Assembly: GCA_011009095.1 (NCBI GenBank)
Contig: VTPC01090701.1
Span: forward strand, 124,001-188,000
Reading direction: 5' to 3'
From: Ignelater luminosus
Lineage: Eukaryota > Arthropoda > Insecta > Coleoptera > Elateridae
Length of the DNA: 64,000 nucleotides
Shown here one piece after another: positions 49,891 through 62,590 of this stretch. Both the position numbers and the translations under genes were made by a program. How positions within the stretch are numbered: position 1 is the first letter of the stretch; every line of letters begins with the position of its first letter. The notes below the pieces were generated by a model, which worked only from the letters and a program-made list of their open reading frames with translations, ran no database searches and was not told the DNA's origin.

Positions 49891-52800
49891 AAATCATTTT
49901 ATTATTATGTGACAAAATGTGGTTTTGGGCAAAGGTATGTTTTGTCTTCTTTAATTTTTATATACAGGGTGTATAAGATTTTTTAGTGTTATTTCGATTT
50001 TGTGACATGACATAAGGCGTGCTCAATGCACATAATGACCCAAATTGCTGCCACTCAGTATTAGGTTTGTTTGTTTGTTTGCTGGAATCTGCTGCAAGTT
50101 GGTATGCGCATTGACATGAAACAAAAGATGTTTGTATGCTGAAAACTGCTGAGTTGGAATTGCAACCTTAGTTTACTGTCAGACAAACAAACAAACAAAC
50201 ATATTGTTCAATGTGAACAAATCTTTTGGTATGAATTCATTTCATTTGGTAGCTTAAAAAGTTACTGCTGCGTTTTGGAATGATTGGTTTAAAAGTAAAT
50301 ATAATTCTGTGATAGAATTTTAGGTTATAATATTCCAAATGATGGGCTGTATTAATAAAAAAGAATAGAAAAGATTCAATATCTTCATGTCAAACATAAA
50401 AGTGCTATAATGTGAAAAATATTATGTTGAACAGTAATGAAGAAATCAAAAACCGCAATTAATGCAAGGATTGTGTTACTGGTTTATAATACACTCAGCT
50501 ATGTCACAAAACTAGAATAACAAATTAAAAAATCAAGAATTTGTCAAATATGTAGGTATTAAAAAAAATATAACCCGATACTACTTTTGTTTTCTTTAAA
50601 TACTAAAATTATAGAAAAATTGCTAAAACGTCATTAAGTACTGTTGAATATTTTGGTACATTTCTGATAAATATATAGAATAATAAAGAAAAACAAACAA
50701 TTGAAAGTGCAAGTAATTAATTTTAAGTATATAGATGTGTTAAGTTTAATTTTGTGCTCTTATTTGTTACTTTTATTATTAATCTTTTTTATAAATATTT
50801 TATGTCACTGTTATATTATTGAAAATTCATTTCTTTTTTTAATTAAAGCAAAAACAAGGTGAGTAGATCACTCAGTTTTCCTTTTTATAAATTTTTATAC
50901 GATTTTTCAAAATTGATAATTAATAATGTTAGAAACTGTTACTTAATTTTTCAGTTTATGTTATTATTTACGTGCATTAATAATGATTGCCTTTGATATA
51001 AACAAAAAATCAACTGATGCTAATGATTTCCTGGACTGGTTCTTTGTGTGTATGCATACACACACACTCTATTACTATTACTACTACTACTATTACCGTG
51101 TGAAAAGTCCTTTTAAAACCAGATTTACCTGTAGTAAGTTTATAAAATTGTAACTTATCTCTATCAGTCTAGGAAGTGATCGGTTGCTTTTGCTTTTTTT
51201 GTTTTGTGGTGATGTGATTTACAAATTGTGCATTATTTTAACAGAAAAATGAAATATATATATATATTATGTATACACACATTTAATAATTAAATAAATT
51301 TGAGAAGTATTTTTCGGAAAACTATTAAAATTTGAAATTATAATTAAAATTGCCTTGCAAGAACAAGATTTAAAAAAAAACAAAAAATATATATATGATA
51401 TGAATGATGTATATTTAGAGTTATGGATAAAAATTGATCTCGGTAAATTTGAACTACATAATTTTAAATAAATGTGTATAAGTAACATACGCCTATAATA
51501 ATTATTATAGTTTTAAGAGAGAAATCACGATGTATGTTAATGTTAATTTTACATTTTCTTATTTGTATATACAGGAAAGGGTTGCAAGTTTTATTAAATT
51601 TTGATTTTAATGTAGGTTCAAGAAGATTTGTAAAATGTAAACCATTTTATTAAAATAACTGCGCTTCAAGTTCAACAATCTTAATAATGCATGCCTTAAG
51701 GTGTGCCTTTATATTATACAACAAACAACAGTTCGAATGCCTTTTAATGGGAGACAATTTCAGTTTTAATATTTTTAAATTTGAATTGCTTTCTTATGAA
51801 AATTAATTTGTCAAGATGGCATTCTTTACTTGTTACAGTTATAGTTACTCTATAGCTTTGCTGACAGTCTGACCATATGATATGTTAATCTGACAGTGAG
51901 ACAAAACATGATGGACATAGAATTAGATACAAAGCAGGGTTATGTTATGTGGTTTTTTAAAAAAATTGTTTAATAAACTATTGAGCTATTGCTTAAAAAT
52001 AACCATTCATTTAAATATTTATTATAATTGTAGTTTGTACACAAAAAGTCTTTTTTTTATAGACGTTTCATAAAACAATAAAATTTGCGTTTTTTTTGCA
52101 TCTTTGATTTATAATAACATAACACACTTTTCAAATGCATTTTCATACCCAGGGACAGAGCAAAATTAAAAAACCACAAAATTATAACTTTAATTGTACA
52201 ACACATTACACATCAACATTATATTATAACATTTGTTATACATCATTTGTTTTAATTTTTACTTCAATCCAGACAACTATAATATAATAAACATTACAAT
52301 AACAAACATATTTACAGTAATTATGGTAATCAAAATAGAAATTTTATTTTTATCCCTTTTTAAGTAGATTAGTTTAGAAATATTAATTGAATCTTTTACA
52401 AAAAACAAATAAAAACATGAAAGGAACATATGCAGAAATATACAAAATTTAAAAGTCGCGGCCTATATGTCCAGACTGTAGGTATAGAGTGACTAATTAG
52501 AGTACCATTTTAGCATTTTCAGTCTTTAGAATTGATTACGTAATTATCACTAAAATTATTATTTTATTAATTAGGAGGTAAAAGAAACTGTTAGTCACTA
52601 TGATTCTTTCAATTACAATCATTACTGATGCAAGTCCTTGTCTGCATTATTTGTTTTGTTTTCGTAAATTACAATTGGATTTTTAAAAATATGGTAGATT
52701 GCCTTTTAGGACTCCAATTCTAGAAAGTAACTTTAATTTTTACAAAATGGTCTTAATTACATGCAATACAATGAAAATAGGCTATTATACTTTATTTATG

Positions 52801-54760
52801 CTTTCTTGATTACATATCTTTCTCAATATTAACATTCTTTATTCAGTATTTAATAAATAGATTTCTAAAAAACATGGAAAACAGTTTTTTTAAAAACTTA
52901 TATTTTGATAAATTAAAACACTAGAAGACCATCTACCGCATTTTATTTATTTTATAATCTCAATTAAAAATTAATTGTTCTGTTTTCTCTTAATTGTCTA
53001 TATCAAAACATTTAAAATTTCATGTATAAAAGTTCTAGAATCAATCATAAATGAAATTATAAAAAATGTACAGTAGTGCAGATAGGACCAGCAGAAATAA
53101 CATTTCCAATCCACAAAATAAAACTGAAATTTCTCCCTTGATGATTGCCTTGACCATTACGAAAATTACCATGTTGTCTTAGAAAATGTAACAAACAAAA
53201 TAATCTGATAAAGTGCGTCTATTTTTATAATACAGGATGTTACATGTATTTAGTTTATTTTGATAAAAATAATATATGAATTTGCCGCTTCTTTTGTAAT
53301 ATAAAATCTTATTATTGTATGTGAAATTCTCGAGGCTAATTCATTTACCAAAGTATTTTACAACTTTTATAAGAGCATCCTGTATTTGTTTAACGATCTT
53401 TCCTTTTATTTTATTATCTTTTTAACTTAAATTTCTTCTATAAGAATAATAGTCTGAAAAATATGATGTATAAAAATTTAATATAGATTATAAGTTCACG
53501 ATTGTAGAATAATGATAAGAATAATACTAAAATAATAATATTTCATTTAGTTGAGCATTATTAATAATAATAATAATGTTAATAATTGTCAAAATAAGGA
53601 ACAAACTATTTTTAATAAAACGAATTACATTTTAATAATAGTTAATTCACGCCCTACGATTCAAGAAAAAGAAAAACATTCTTTAATGATTAAAAATAAT
53701 TTTAAAAAAACAGTAACAATTTATGTAACCTACAATAATTTAATTTGTATATCTACATTTAGTATATTGTCTATTGTTCTTTTTCTTTAATGATTATATA
53801 AAATAATGTGGCTGTCTAAATAATTTTCTTATGGCTAAATTATGGAAAATTTATAGGCTATAGATGATAATCCTACAGTTAGAGAAAAAAAAACAATTGT
53901 GTGTGATTTGTCATTGTCGAAAAGTTACTCGTGCTATATTGAGAGTTCTAAGAAGTATGGTTAGGTGCAAATAAGTAGAAGTCAATTTAAAAAAGTAATT
54001 ATGTATATTTGTCAGAAATTGTGCCATTAACTATTCTATTAAATTGTTATTTTTCTTGAAATGAATAACGATGATAGCTTATTTGCATCAAATTGATACT
54101 TTTGTAGATTAATGTAAAAGTTGCCATGTCTTGCAATTATATGTTAATTTTGTTATGATGTTTTATATAATTTTAAATTAATGCTAGAATAAAAATGTAT
54201 ACATTATTATTTACTTTTTTTTCTTGGTATTTTTATGTCTAATAAACTGTCATTTTGAGCAATTGGAGAAGTTTTCAATTTTAAATATTTAAGTTTATAA
54301 CAATAGAATCCTACTGATTAATTGTGGTATATAGCAAACGTATATGATAGTATGTGATATAATTCACAGATGTTTTATAAGAATTAGTAGAGACGGAGTT
54401 CATCAAAAGACGTATTGGTTCTACACTTAAAAAAAAAATGAAATTTGTGTTGTTCTGGTGATAATAATAAACACGACAAAACACAAGCGATAATGAAGCT
54501 GTTAATTTGTCAAGTGTAATTAGTTTATCAACATTAATAAAGCACACTATGTTTCTGTTAATATTACTGCTAGAGATTTTAGCATTGATTTTAATACACA
54601 AATTAATGATTATGCTATAGGCTGTGCTTGTAAAAAAAAAAAACAAAAAACTACCGGATACCACTATTTAACATACGAGATATGCAACCAAAGTGTCACT
54701 GGGGCTAATATGGCAATACTTACTAGATAAATGAAATAAAGAATATTATAGAACTACTGA
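49891..54760. other. Very AT-rich, no gene seen
   Basis: Contains an inverted pair of tetranucleotide runs, (GTTT)n at about 50067-50081 and (CAAA)n at about 50184-50199, enclosing ~100 bp. There is a solitary TACAGGGTGT end at 49970. A possible 155-bp element lies between TACAGGATG (about 53234) and CATCCTGTA (about 53387). Other simple repeats are a TAC/TAT triplet run (about 51070-51097), TA runs (51256 and 51390) and a (TAA)n run (53563). Open frames are short and AT-driven. Part may be Mad 3' UTR. Confidence 0.4.
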
Positions 54761-54764
54761 TACA

Positions 54765-57000
54765 TTTCTGAAGAAATTCAATGAATTGTTGGGCTATTTC
54801 TCACCTATCTCACCTGCAAATTCATTGTCTGGTGATCTAAATATAAACTTTCTGGATAATCAAATGTTTTGCCTTGAAAGTAATATTAAACTATCACAAT
54901 TTAAATTTGCATGCAAATTCACCTACTGGAGTTACTAAATCTAGTGCTACTTTAATAAATTATTTTCTTATTTCTAATTTTTCAATAGATGTTTCCACAA
55001 ATGTATTTCTTCTTCACCTTCAGATTGTAATGCAACTATAGCCAAAATCGATTGCATTGATTGCTCTATGAAACATTTTAGTATTGGAAAGCAGATTTAC
55101 TCTTCAAAATTTTTTTTAATATTATGAAAAATGTAGATTGGACACTATTAACTTCTGTTTCTAATCTACTTTTGTAAAATTGTTTTAAAAAATCTTGAAA
55201 AGTGCTTTTCTCTTAGAAAGAAGTTCATTATGGAACTGGACGGGCAATCAATTGGTTAACTATTAGTATCCGCATTTTCACAAAAAATAAAAGCTGCTCG
55301 CATTATATCTCTAAATTCACAAATAATAAAGAATTGCAAGAATATTATAAGTTATATAAAATATTTTAAAGAAAATTATTGTAAAAGCGAAAGAGTTACA
55401 CTAATAGAATTATTGCATCAAAAATTAGGTAAAAAGGATATGGTGGATTAGTTAAAAAAATTACAAGAACGATAAAAAAAATAATTAAACACATAAGATG
55501 TGCATTTAGTGCCCTATAATAGGTTAAAAACAAATCCTGAAAAAGGATCTGAGTTGTATATGGTTGTGGAAGAATGACAATTTGAGTAATGTAAATCGAG
55601 GCTGTTTATCTATTAACTTGGCTTGTAAAATCTTATTGACGCTTAATGTGCTTTAAGGTTATGATTTTATGACTGTTCAACCTCACGCTGTTGTCCTTTT
55701 TTTGTAACTCTGTAAATATAAGGAAAACTTGATTTCTTTTTAACAAAATAAAACTAATCAGTACTAAACGTTTGTGCAAAATTTCTGAATGTGTAACAGC
55801 GCCAAATGCTGCCGCAGGTACAATTTTCAAAAAAAAGAAAACACTTCCAACCTAACAAAATGAAAGCATGTCCTGTTACGACCCAGACACATTGTGAACG
55901 GAGTATCCCATATAGCACGCGGACATCCAATGGATGTTCATTGGACGTCCAAATTTCGGCGGATGGATGTCCAGTGGACGTCCGTTTGTCAGAACTTTGG
56001 ACATCGTACGGACGTCCGTTACTGGACGTAATTTGAACATAAGTCGGACGATTCTTGAACATACATAATTCGGACGATGTTTGGACATAATCTGGACGAC
56101 CTTTGGGCATAATTTGGAAGATTTTGGATAACAAATGGATGTCCAGTTGACGTCCACCAACGGTCGTCCAGTGGACTTCCAAACACGGACGTCCAATGGA
56201 TGTCCAATTTACGTCCATGGACGTCGGGACGAAATCTGGATGACAAACGGACGTTCAGTGGACGTCCGGTGCTATATGGGATACTTAATATTTGTAATGA
56301 ATTTTTTGCCTGCACAGCATAGAATACATTTAAAGAACTAAATGTAAACATTGATTCCGCTTTAGAACAACACTTATTATTACACCCAAATTCTTTTTAC
56401 TTAAATCCTACTGAAATCCTATTTGAATATACTATATAAAAACAAATAGGTGATTATCAGTATGGATTCTGCCAAGGCTGATCAACAATAGATGCAATTC
56501 ATATAATAAACCAAATGATAGAAAAAAAAATAGGAATATGATATACACCTACATAAATGTTGTGCATTGACTTTAAAACTGCATTCGATAAAATGAAAAG
56601 ATAGACCTTATTAGAAGACATGAAAAAGATGTATTACACCCAAGAAACTGGTAGAACTAACAACGATGACCTTACAGAACACAAGTAAGTGTAAGGACAA
56701 AACAAGACAGTACAGATTATTTCCAAACAAATACAGGTGTAAGGCAAAGAGATGCTATGTCAGCCATCCCATTTAATATAAGCCTGAAGAATGTATTAAA
56801 AAAATAGAATACATAAGCACAATAATTAATCGAGACTTGCAGATAATAGCATATGCAGACGATTTAGTAATAATCACAAGAAGCGATCAAAAATTAAAAG
56901 AGACCGTTAGACTTTAGAGTGATAGAAAAAGAAGCACAGAAAAGGGGACTACAAATTAATGAAAGTAATTAAAACGAAATATATCCTATTCTTCCTGTTT
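54765..57000 (+). pseudogene. Non-LTR retrotransposon relic (EN, linker, RT)
   Basis: Decayed coding order along the + strand. The endonuclease end has SGDLNINFLD (about 54830-54860; family GDFNI) and TGVTKSSATLIN. The linker has the WLT.I.I...YYKLYK pattern (about 55253-55370). The RT domain has QYGFCQG.STIDAIHIINQ (about 56458), a DFKTAFDK word, GVRQ.DAMSA and the catalytic YADD at 56852-56863. Many stops and frameshifts. A 384-bp MITE is inserted in the middle. The RT words look RTE-like while the first part looks jockey/CR1-like, so two elements may be juxtaposed. Confidence 0.75.
55902..56285. mobile_element. 384-bp MITE made of GGACGTCC-like palindromes
   Basis: Perfect 17-bp inverted ends AGTATCCCATATAGCAC (55902-55918) and GTGCTATATGGGATACT (56269-56285). 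If the true ends are TCCCATATAGCAC, the flanking TA on each side is the target duplication. The interior is almost wholly built of variants of TGGACGTCCA, TGGATGTCCA and GGACGACC. Open frames on both strands are by-products of this composition. It lies within the non-LTR relic. Superfamily is not certain; a TA duplication would suit Tc1/mariner-related MITEs. Confidence 0.85.
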
Positions 57001-59290
57001 TAGAGTACAGGTCAGTTAGTTTTTTGAAAAAAATTTTCCCCTACTTGTTGGGTGGAGAATTGAAGTTGCCTTAGGAATTCAAGAGGTCCAAGTTAGAAAG
57101 ATACCGATATACAGGGTGTTAGGATTATGACTGGCTATATAGGTCCTACACTCAACCGTTTTCGGTTGCTAAAGTGTATATTTCAGTTAGAAATGTTGCA
57201 TAATGGAATTGAATCCTGGATAATTTTTATAACTTTTGCCACAGATAAAAGTTGTCTTTTATTAATTGTTTGAAAACACAAACCCGTACTTTAAAGACCC
57301 AATCTTATGAGTGTGGTGAGTAAATTTAGTCACAATCAATAACACAGGAGAATTAATTCCAAAATCTTAAAGAATAGTAGTAATATTATGTAAGAAAGGT
57401 TGCCTACATTTTCTAAATGTTAAATTACAGTATTTCTATTTCTGGTTTATTTTAGTTGGTAATGGTTATTAGAACATTTGCAGATTATTATTATTAGGAC
57501 TTGAATTAAAACTCACTACATAATAATTTGACCCACGAAAGTGTAGAGACCCATGAAGGTAGTCTCACCCATAACACCTGCTTTCGTGACCCATAGTACT
57601 AGGGATCTCGTGAGTCATGGGAACTTCGTGACTCATGGTAATCTTGTGACTCATGGCAATTTCGTAACCAATGGTATTCGGAAGTATTGTGACTTATGGC
57701 AACCTCGCGACATACGGGAATTACAATCTCATATACCAACATGAGTGGGCCTGAGCGGGTCTCAATTAAAAATTCTTCGTGCGTGACTAGATGAGTAACC
57801 AAAGAAAGGTACGTGAGCATGCATCGGCGTGAGAGAAGAATTACTGACGCACCAACCTCTAGTATATATAGAGTAGGTCCAGAATAATGGCTATCCTTTT
57901 AAAGACAGTGGGAAGGTCGTAAATATAACAAAGCAGATCAAAAAGTAATATTTACTATCTGAGAAAAATCAAATTGAAATGAAGGTCTGAGCTGAGTCCG
58001 GCCCTTCTTGTCCTCATGAGAGGTGGTAAACACTGTACTTCATATTACGATATTTTGGACAGGCTGTTAAAGTAACAATAAACACCTTAAATTCAATTAC
58101 TAAGGTTCTGCAATTCTTTTAGAGTGAATGCAGGTTGGTGTACATTATACCGTTCGAAACAATGAGTTACTGCCGTTAGAAGTGAAGTTTTACTTGACTG
58201 ATCTGGTTCGAGTCAACCCTACGTTAGAAAATTAGTGTTGGGGTTAACTGCTCATAGCTTTTCAAAAAAATTGAGCCCAACTTCCAATAAGTAGAAATTA
58301 CTCAAAAACTAGTAATGCTATTTTATTCAAATTTGATGTACTTAGGTTTCGATTGTGGATAAACAAGGTGATGTTATTGCTTTTATGATAATAATAAAAG
58401 GCGCAGCTACGCTACTTGGCGTGCTAATCTTGACTATGGCTTTTTTTCTGAGCATACGATTGAATGCAGAATTTAATTATACATCAAAACGTTAGATCTC
58501 ATTAAGTCTTTTTCTTGAAAAAAATGTATCAGAAGCAAACATGTTTGAAAAGGTGTCTAGAAAGCAGTGTAACAATAGGACAACGTTTAAGTTTAACTTC
58601 AACCAGGTACACCTTTTTGGTATAAAATCGAATTGCACATCTGATCTCAAGTCCAAAGATTCTGAAAGGTTACCAACGAGAAAGTTGTCAAAGTAGCGTA
58701 ACTAGCGTCCTCTATTAGTATCATTAAAAGCAGAATCACCATCTTTAATAATTAAAACCTAAGTATACCAATCTGAATAAAATTGCGTGATTAGTTTTGG
58801 AGTTATAGTGAAAGACGGAAATAAAAGTTCTAGCTTTGAGGGCCTTTGATCCCAGGAATCTCCTCTTTACTCCTATTATTTTTTAGACACCCTGTATTTT
58901 GGAGAAGACACGGTCCACAAACACTCTGATAGTTGATTCATTGAAAAAACCTGCTAATCCTTTTATTATAGTTTTCTGATATCAAGTAACTGCAGTTTCT
59001 ATCCATTTAATGATGCTAACAAGCTATGTTGTCACTACTTATTATTTATCAGAGTTACCTGTAGCGTAGTGTAGAACTGCTAGGGAAACTCGGAAGCTTC
59101 TCCTTACCACAAGCATCTCAAAAATTGTTTGGTCGTTATTTGTTTGGTCGTCATGTCTCTTGACAAAGAAGTCTATACCGAACTATATTTGAAACTATAG
59201 ATTATTTTAGTGTTCTATGTAGATTAAAAAAATATATGAAACCTGTTGATGATTAAATAAAGACTAGTGTGCTTTGTGTTTGTAGAAGGA
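57001..59290. other. Repeat-rich, no gene recognised
   Basis: Bounded in part by TACAGGGTGT (57115) and ACACCCTGTA (to 58896), which could be the ends of a ~1.8-kb element, although the match beyond 10 bp is poor and only one side has TA. It contains the 18-bp minisatellite at 57587-57716. No protein domain is recognised. Confidence 0.35.
57587..57716. repeat. 18-bp minisatellite (TGACTCATGGNAAYYTCG)
   Basis: Copies begin at 57611, 57629, 57647 and 57665 at exact 18-bp steps; further diverged copies at 57587, 57690 and 57707 are at irregular spacing. The unit contains the AP-1-like TGACTCA. Confidence 0.65.
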
Positions 59291-59299
59291 TTTCAAGGA

Positions 59300-60053
59300 A
59301 CAGAAAAAACAATTTTAATAACAGTGATTCAACGCAGAGTTGCTACGGTTTTGTATTAAATAAACCGACCGGCATGATAGATCAATAAGAATTTCACTTC
59401 ACGTCTTGGTGCATAAAGTAGAGAGGACCCTCGCAGTATTTTTTTGAATAGAGAGAGCATTTAATAAAACGGAAACGGAAGCCCTGCAGACAAGTCGGCA
59501 TTAGAAGAAAGACGCCAAAGTGTAACATAAGAAACGTGAACCTTAGGATAGGTAGTACATATGAGGAGGTTACTTTTAAGGCAATTGCTCGTTATGTCAC
59601 TTACGGTGTCTAATAAGTGATAGTTTTTTAGTGAGCCACTAGTTACCAGTCAGTGATGGAAGCATTCTGCAGGATCACCAAAATTAATGTAATAAGAATG
59701 ATCTTTTGGTCAATCCTTTAGAGATTGGTATTATTCGATTCATCAAAAATAAAAACAAAGATTTTAGGAAACCCACATTGTACGGTAATACTTCTAACTC
59801 TTGAGCCGGTCAAATACTTAGGTGTGACCTTAGACAAGAATGTAAGTTGAAACTGGAATAATGACATGGTTGTTATTAGAGCGAAAGCGATGTTAGAGAT
59901 GTTTGGCCGTTGCATCTGGTGGTAGCTGCGTTTGTTTCATGTACTTTTTCTCAGTTGTAGAAAGCCAAAAAATAAAACACCAAAGAACAAATAACTTAAA
60001 TATTCTAAGAGCAATATGTCTATTTACAACACCATCAGTCACAACATTTTAAT
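59300..60053 (+). pseudogene. Jockey-like RT relic
   Basis: Frame-shifted fragments of a jockey-type reverse transcriptase: SLHVLVHKVER (about 59393-59425; family ETALH.LV.KIE), a GAFNKT-like word near 59455 (family DIEGAFN), and KYLGVTLDK (59812-59838), the hallmark motif after the RT palm, followed two codons beyond a stop by NWNND. Several stops and shifts. The relic is interrupted at its right side by the hAT-type element starting at 60062. Confidence 0.65.
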
Positions 60054-61113
60054 CTCCGAGTCAGTAGCGAATTTAGGTTTGATTGCGCTCTAGGCCTATT
60101 TTGATATGGTGCCCTTTTTGTTTTTTAAAGGTGCATATAAAATATACAGGGTGTCCTGTAAATACCAATAAAGCTTCAGGTAATCATCTTATATGACTGC
60201 TTATTGCAAATCTGCAAAAAGAAAATTTTTCCTCAGCTTAGTTTTCTTGCACAAGTAATCAGAAGATCTTTAACACTTAATAAACAGAAACCAAAGAATC
60301 GAATCCAAATGAAGCCATTACGAATTCAACAAATGAATCTGCTGAAACAACAACTACCCTCGATAAAGCACAGAACCATTTTTGAAGATGCTGTTAAAAC
60401 TGGAATTCTTACCAAAAAATAGATATGACAAGCATGCAAGTCTTGGGTGTACTGATAAATCCGATAAAGTTAGTTGCCATCAATTCTTTCAAGTTTTGAC
60501 AATTTTATGGTCCATTATCATTGGAATTAAATTAATAAATCTTTGATTTCTTGCGATACTTTGATTCCTGTATTCGAAAGATTTTGTATTTGCCTGCAGC
60601 AGCGTTGTCAAGTTTCAATTTCTTGTTTTGGTTTCTGTGACAAATCTAAGTACGTTGCAACATTCGTGTTTTGAATTTTGGCATCTTAAGAGGTTGAGAG
60701 AGGCTGCTATCTAAAGCTTTATCGGCATTTAAGGGACACCCTGTATAATAATAAAAATATAAAAACAATTGTTGTGGCAAAAGACAAAGAGTTGAAAAAA
60801 ATCTATTTAATTTTTTTATATCTTTATAATTCCTGAAATTTTCAATTGCTCAATTAATATTTTTTTATTTCAATATTTAGGTACTTAACCATGTTAAGGT
60901 ATAATTCCTCAGTGGAAAAAATAATATTTTTGAAACATTTCTAAAATTCTTTCATAGTCACCGGGAAACTCCATGAATTTCGAATTTTTATCGTCTTTCA
61001 GATTTTGTCGTCGCTCAAATGTTGCCGCGCCTCAAATTTTGGCGCCCCTCAAATCTTGTCGCCCTAGGCCCGGGCCTCGCGAGCCTAAGGCTAAACCCAT
61101 TCCTGCTCCGAGT
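60054..61113. mobile_element. hAT-type non-autonomous element with 8-bp duplication
   Basis: Identical 8-bp CTCCGAGT at 60054-60061 and 61106-61113 flanks a 1044-bp insert that starts CAGTAGCGAATTTAG and ends in the complement of CAGGAATGGGTTTAG. CAG/CTG ends and 8-bp target duplications are typical of hAT elements. The right end has a 17-bp repeat (CTCAAATNTTGNCGCGC-like, three copies at about 61014-61064) and a GGCCCGGGCC palindrome. No transposase is visible. A TACAGGG-ended element is nested inside. Confidence 0.8.
60145..60745. mobile_element. 601-bp TACAGGGTGTCC-ended element nested in the hAT
   Basis: ~38-bp imperfect inverted ends (TACAGGGTGTCCTGTAAATA left; complement of the right end TACAGGGTGTCCCTTAAATG), both continuing with CC(A/G)ATAAAGCTT, are flanked by TA. 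The 72-codon frame at 60204-60422 has no recognisable domain. Probably a Tc1/mariner-like non-autonomous element. Confidence 0.75.
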
Positions 61114-61460
61114 TGTTTATTTATCTCTTTATTTAATGTTTAGGGAGTGTTGACAGAAAAAAATTCCATTTTTGAGAATTTGGCGATAATGTCATCAAAT
61201 CAGTAACTACAATAACTGCAATCAGGAGAGAAGATATCCAGCGTCACTAATTTATGTTACAAGTTCCGATACTTTAGGCTTCACTTGGTGCGGTCATACA
61301 TTTGCAACACAAATTTTCTTTCGTGAACGCATTACAGTTTTATGTATACATAACTATCTCGGTAAAAAAACAGAGTTGGTTAAGATGAACAAAACTAAAA
61401 TTCACCAAAAAAGAATGGTGTATCGCAAGGTTCTATTCTGGATCCACTATAATAGTGATA
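61114..61460 (+). pseudogene. RT fragment with GVSQGSILDPL motif
   Basis: NGVSQGSILDPL at 61414-61449 corresponds to the GVPQGSILGPL motif of CR1/jockey-type reverse transcriptases. A nearby NCLDAIKLS word (about 61470-61500) resembles the segment that follows it. Frames around are broken. It may be a separate insertion or part of the relic at 59300-60053. Confidence 0.5.
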
Positions 61461-62439
61461 TATGTAGTACTTAACTGTCTTGATGCAATTAAACTGTCAT
61501 AATGCCATAAATCTTCCACAAACTGTATATTAATAATCAGAATGAAGATCTTAAAGATTTTTCACACGATTCACAATTTACAAATTAATTACTGAAGATG
61601 GGCACTCATAAATATATTTGTTGTATAGTTAATCTCAGGTTGTTCAAGTAATTGTGATCTGTTGGAAGCAAAACTTCAAGAAAAAGAAAATTAATAAAAT
61701 TAAAATAATATTAATTAGACTTTTGAAATTTTAAAAATCTTGCAGTAAATAGTTCCAAATTAATCATCACCTGTAAGTAAAATGGGAAAAATTGTAAACG
61801 CTATTACGTCACAAATAACGCATGGTTTCTAAATGACTGAACAGATAGAATGCAAGAACAATAATCGATGAACACCTCTTGTACTATTTCCGATCAAGAA
61901 GGCTTTCATCCATTTATTGGTTCCATTGTGTTAATATTTAAATATATCTTGGCCTTAACAGTTATCTATTTTTATTTTAAAATCCTCCAAGTGGTTTTTA
62001 TTTAATAGCGGGTAATTTTTTGTTGGCTTCAGCTCAAGTTGATTTTAATTTATTACAAAGACTCCTGGGTTCTTTATACGAATTTCTGTTTAAATTATAG
62101 CCGAGACAGATTTAGCAATTGCTTAAGTTACATAACTGTAGATAAATAATAAATATATTTGGAGTTCTTGTCCAGGAAGTTAATTGTTATGTATAATAAA
62201 TTGATTTATTATAGGTATTGAAATTATAACTATTATTTGTATGCAATTGCGGGTTATTTTTTGTGCGTCTGCAATTTTTCAATTAAAATTTTTATGTGTC
62301 TGCGAACTTTATTATTTAAGCAATAAAGGAAAATATAATTATAACGAAATATAATAAATGGATGCATAGGAATTAGTTGTAATTAATTCCACTATTCTAC
62401 AAAATGTGTATAAAAATGATGATAGCGACATGAATGCGC
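61461..62439. other. No gene seen
   Basis: AT-rich with no usable open frame. Confidence 0.4.
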
Positions 62440-62590
62440 GCGCAGATTAAAGCTTATTCGTCCATTTTCGCAGCGGGAGAATTGTTCGGCATTATTCTGT
62501 ATTGATCCACCTGATTTGTAGAATTGTGTGTTTGTTGTGTTAGTCCAGCATATTTTGGATAGGAATTTCAGCAAAACGAACATGTCAAAG
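62440..62590 (+). other. Candidate first exon of a gene running off the window
   Basis: A GC-richer leader (GCGCGCGCAG, GCAGCGGGAG) is followed by ATG at 62582 in a good context (CGAACATG), two codons (TCA AAG) and a donor GTAGGA at 62591. Tiny first coding exons like this also occur in Hop in this window. No downstream exon is recognised up to 64000, so the product cannot be named. Confidence 0.35.

Noticed and set aside
55754..56351. Several overlapping 70-154-codon frames on both strands
   Set aside because: All come from the GGACGTCC-rich interior of the MITE, whose composition removes stops.
58195..58225. GGTTCGAGTC, tRNA T-loop-like
   Set aside because: The stem does not pair and no acceptor or anticodon arm is present. 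No tRNA was found in the window.
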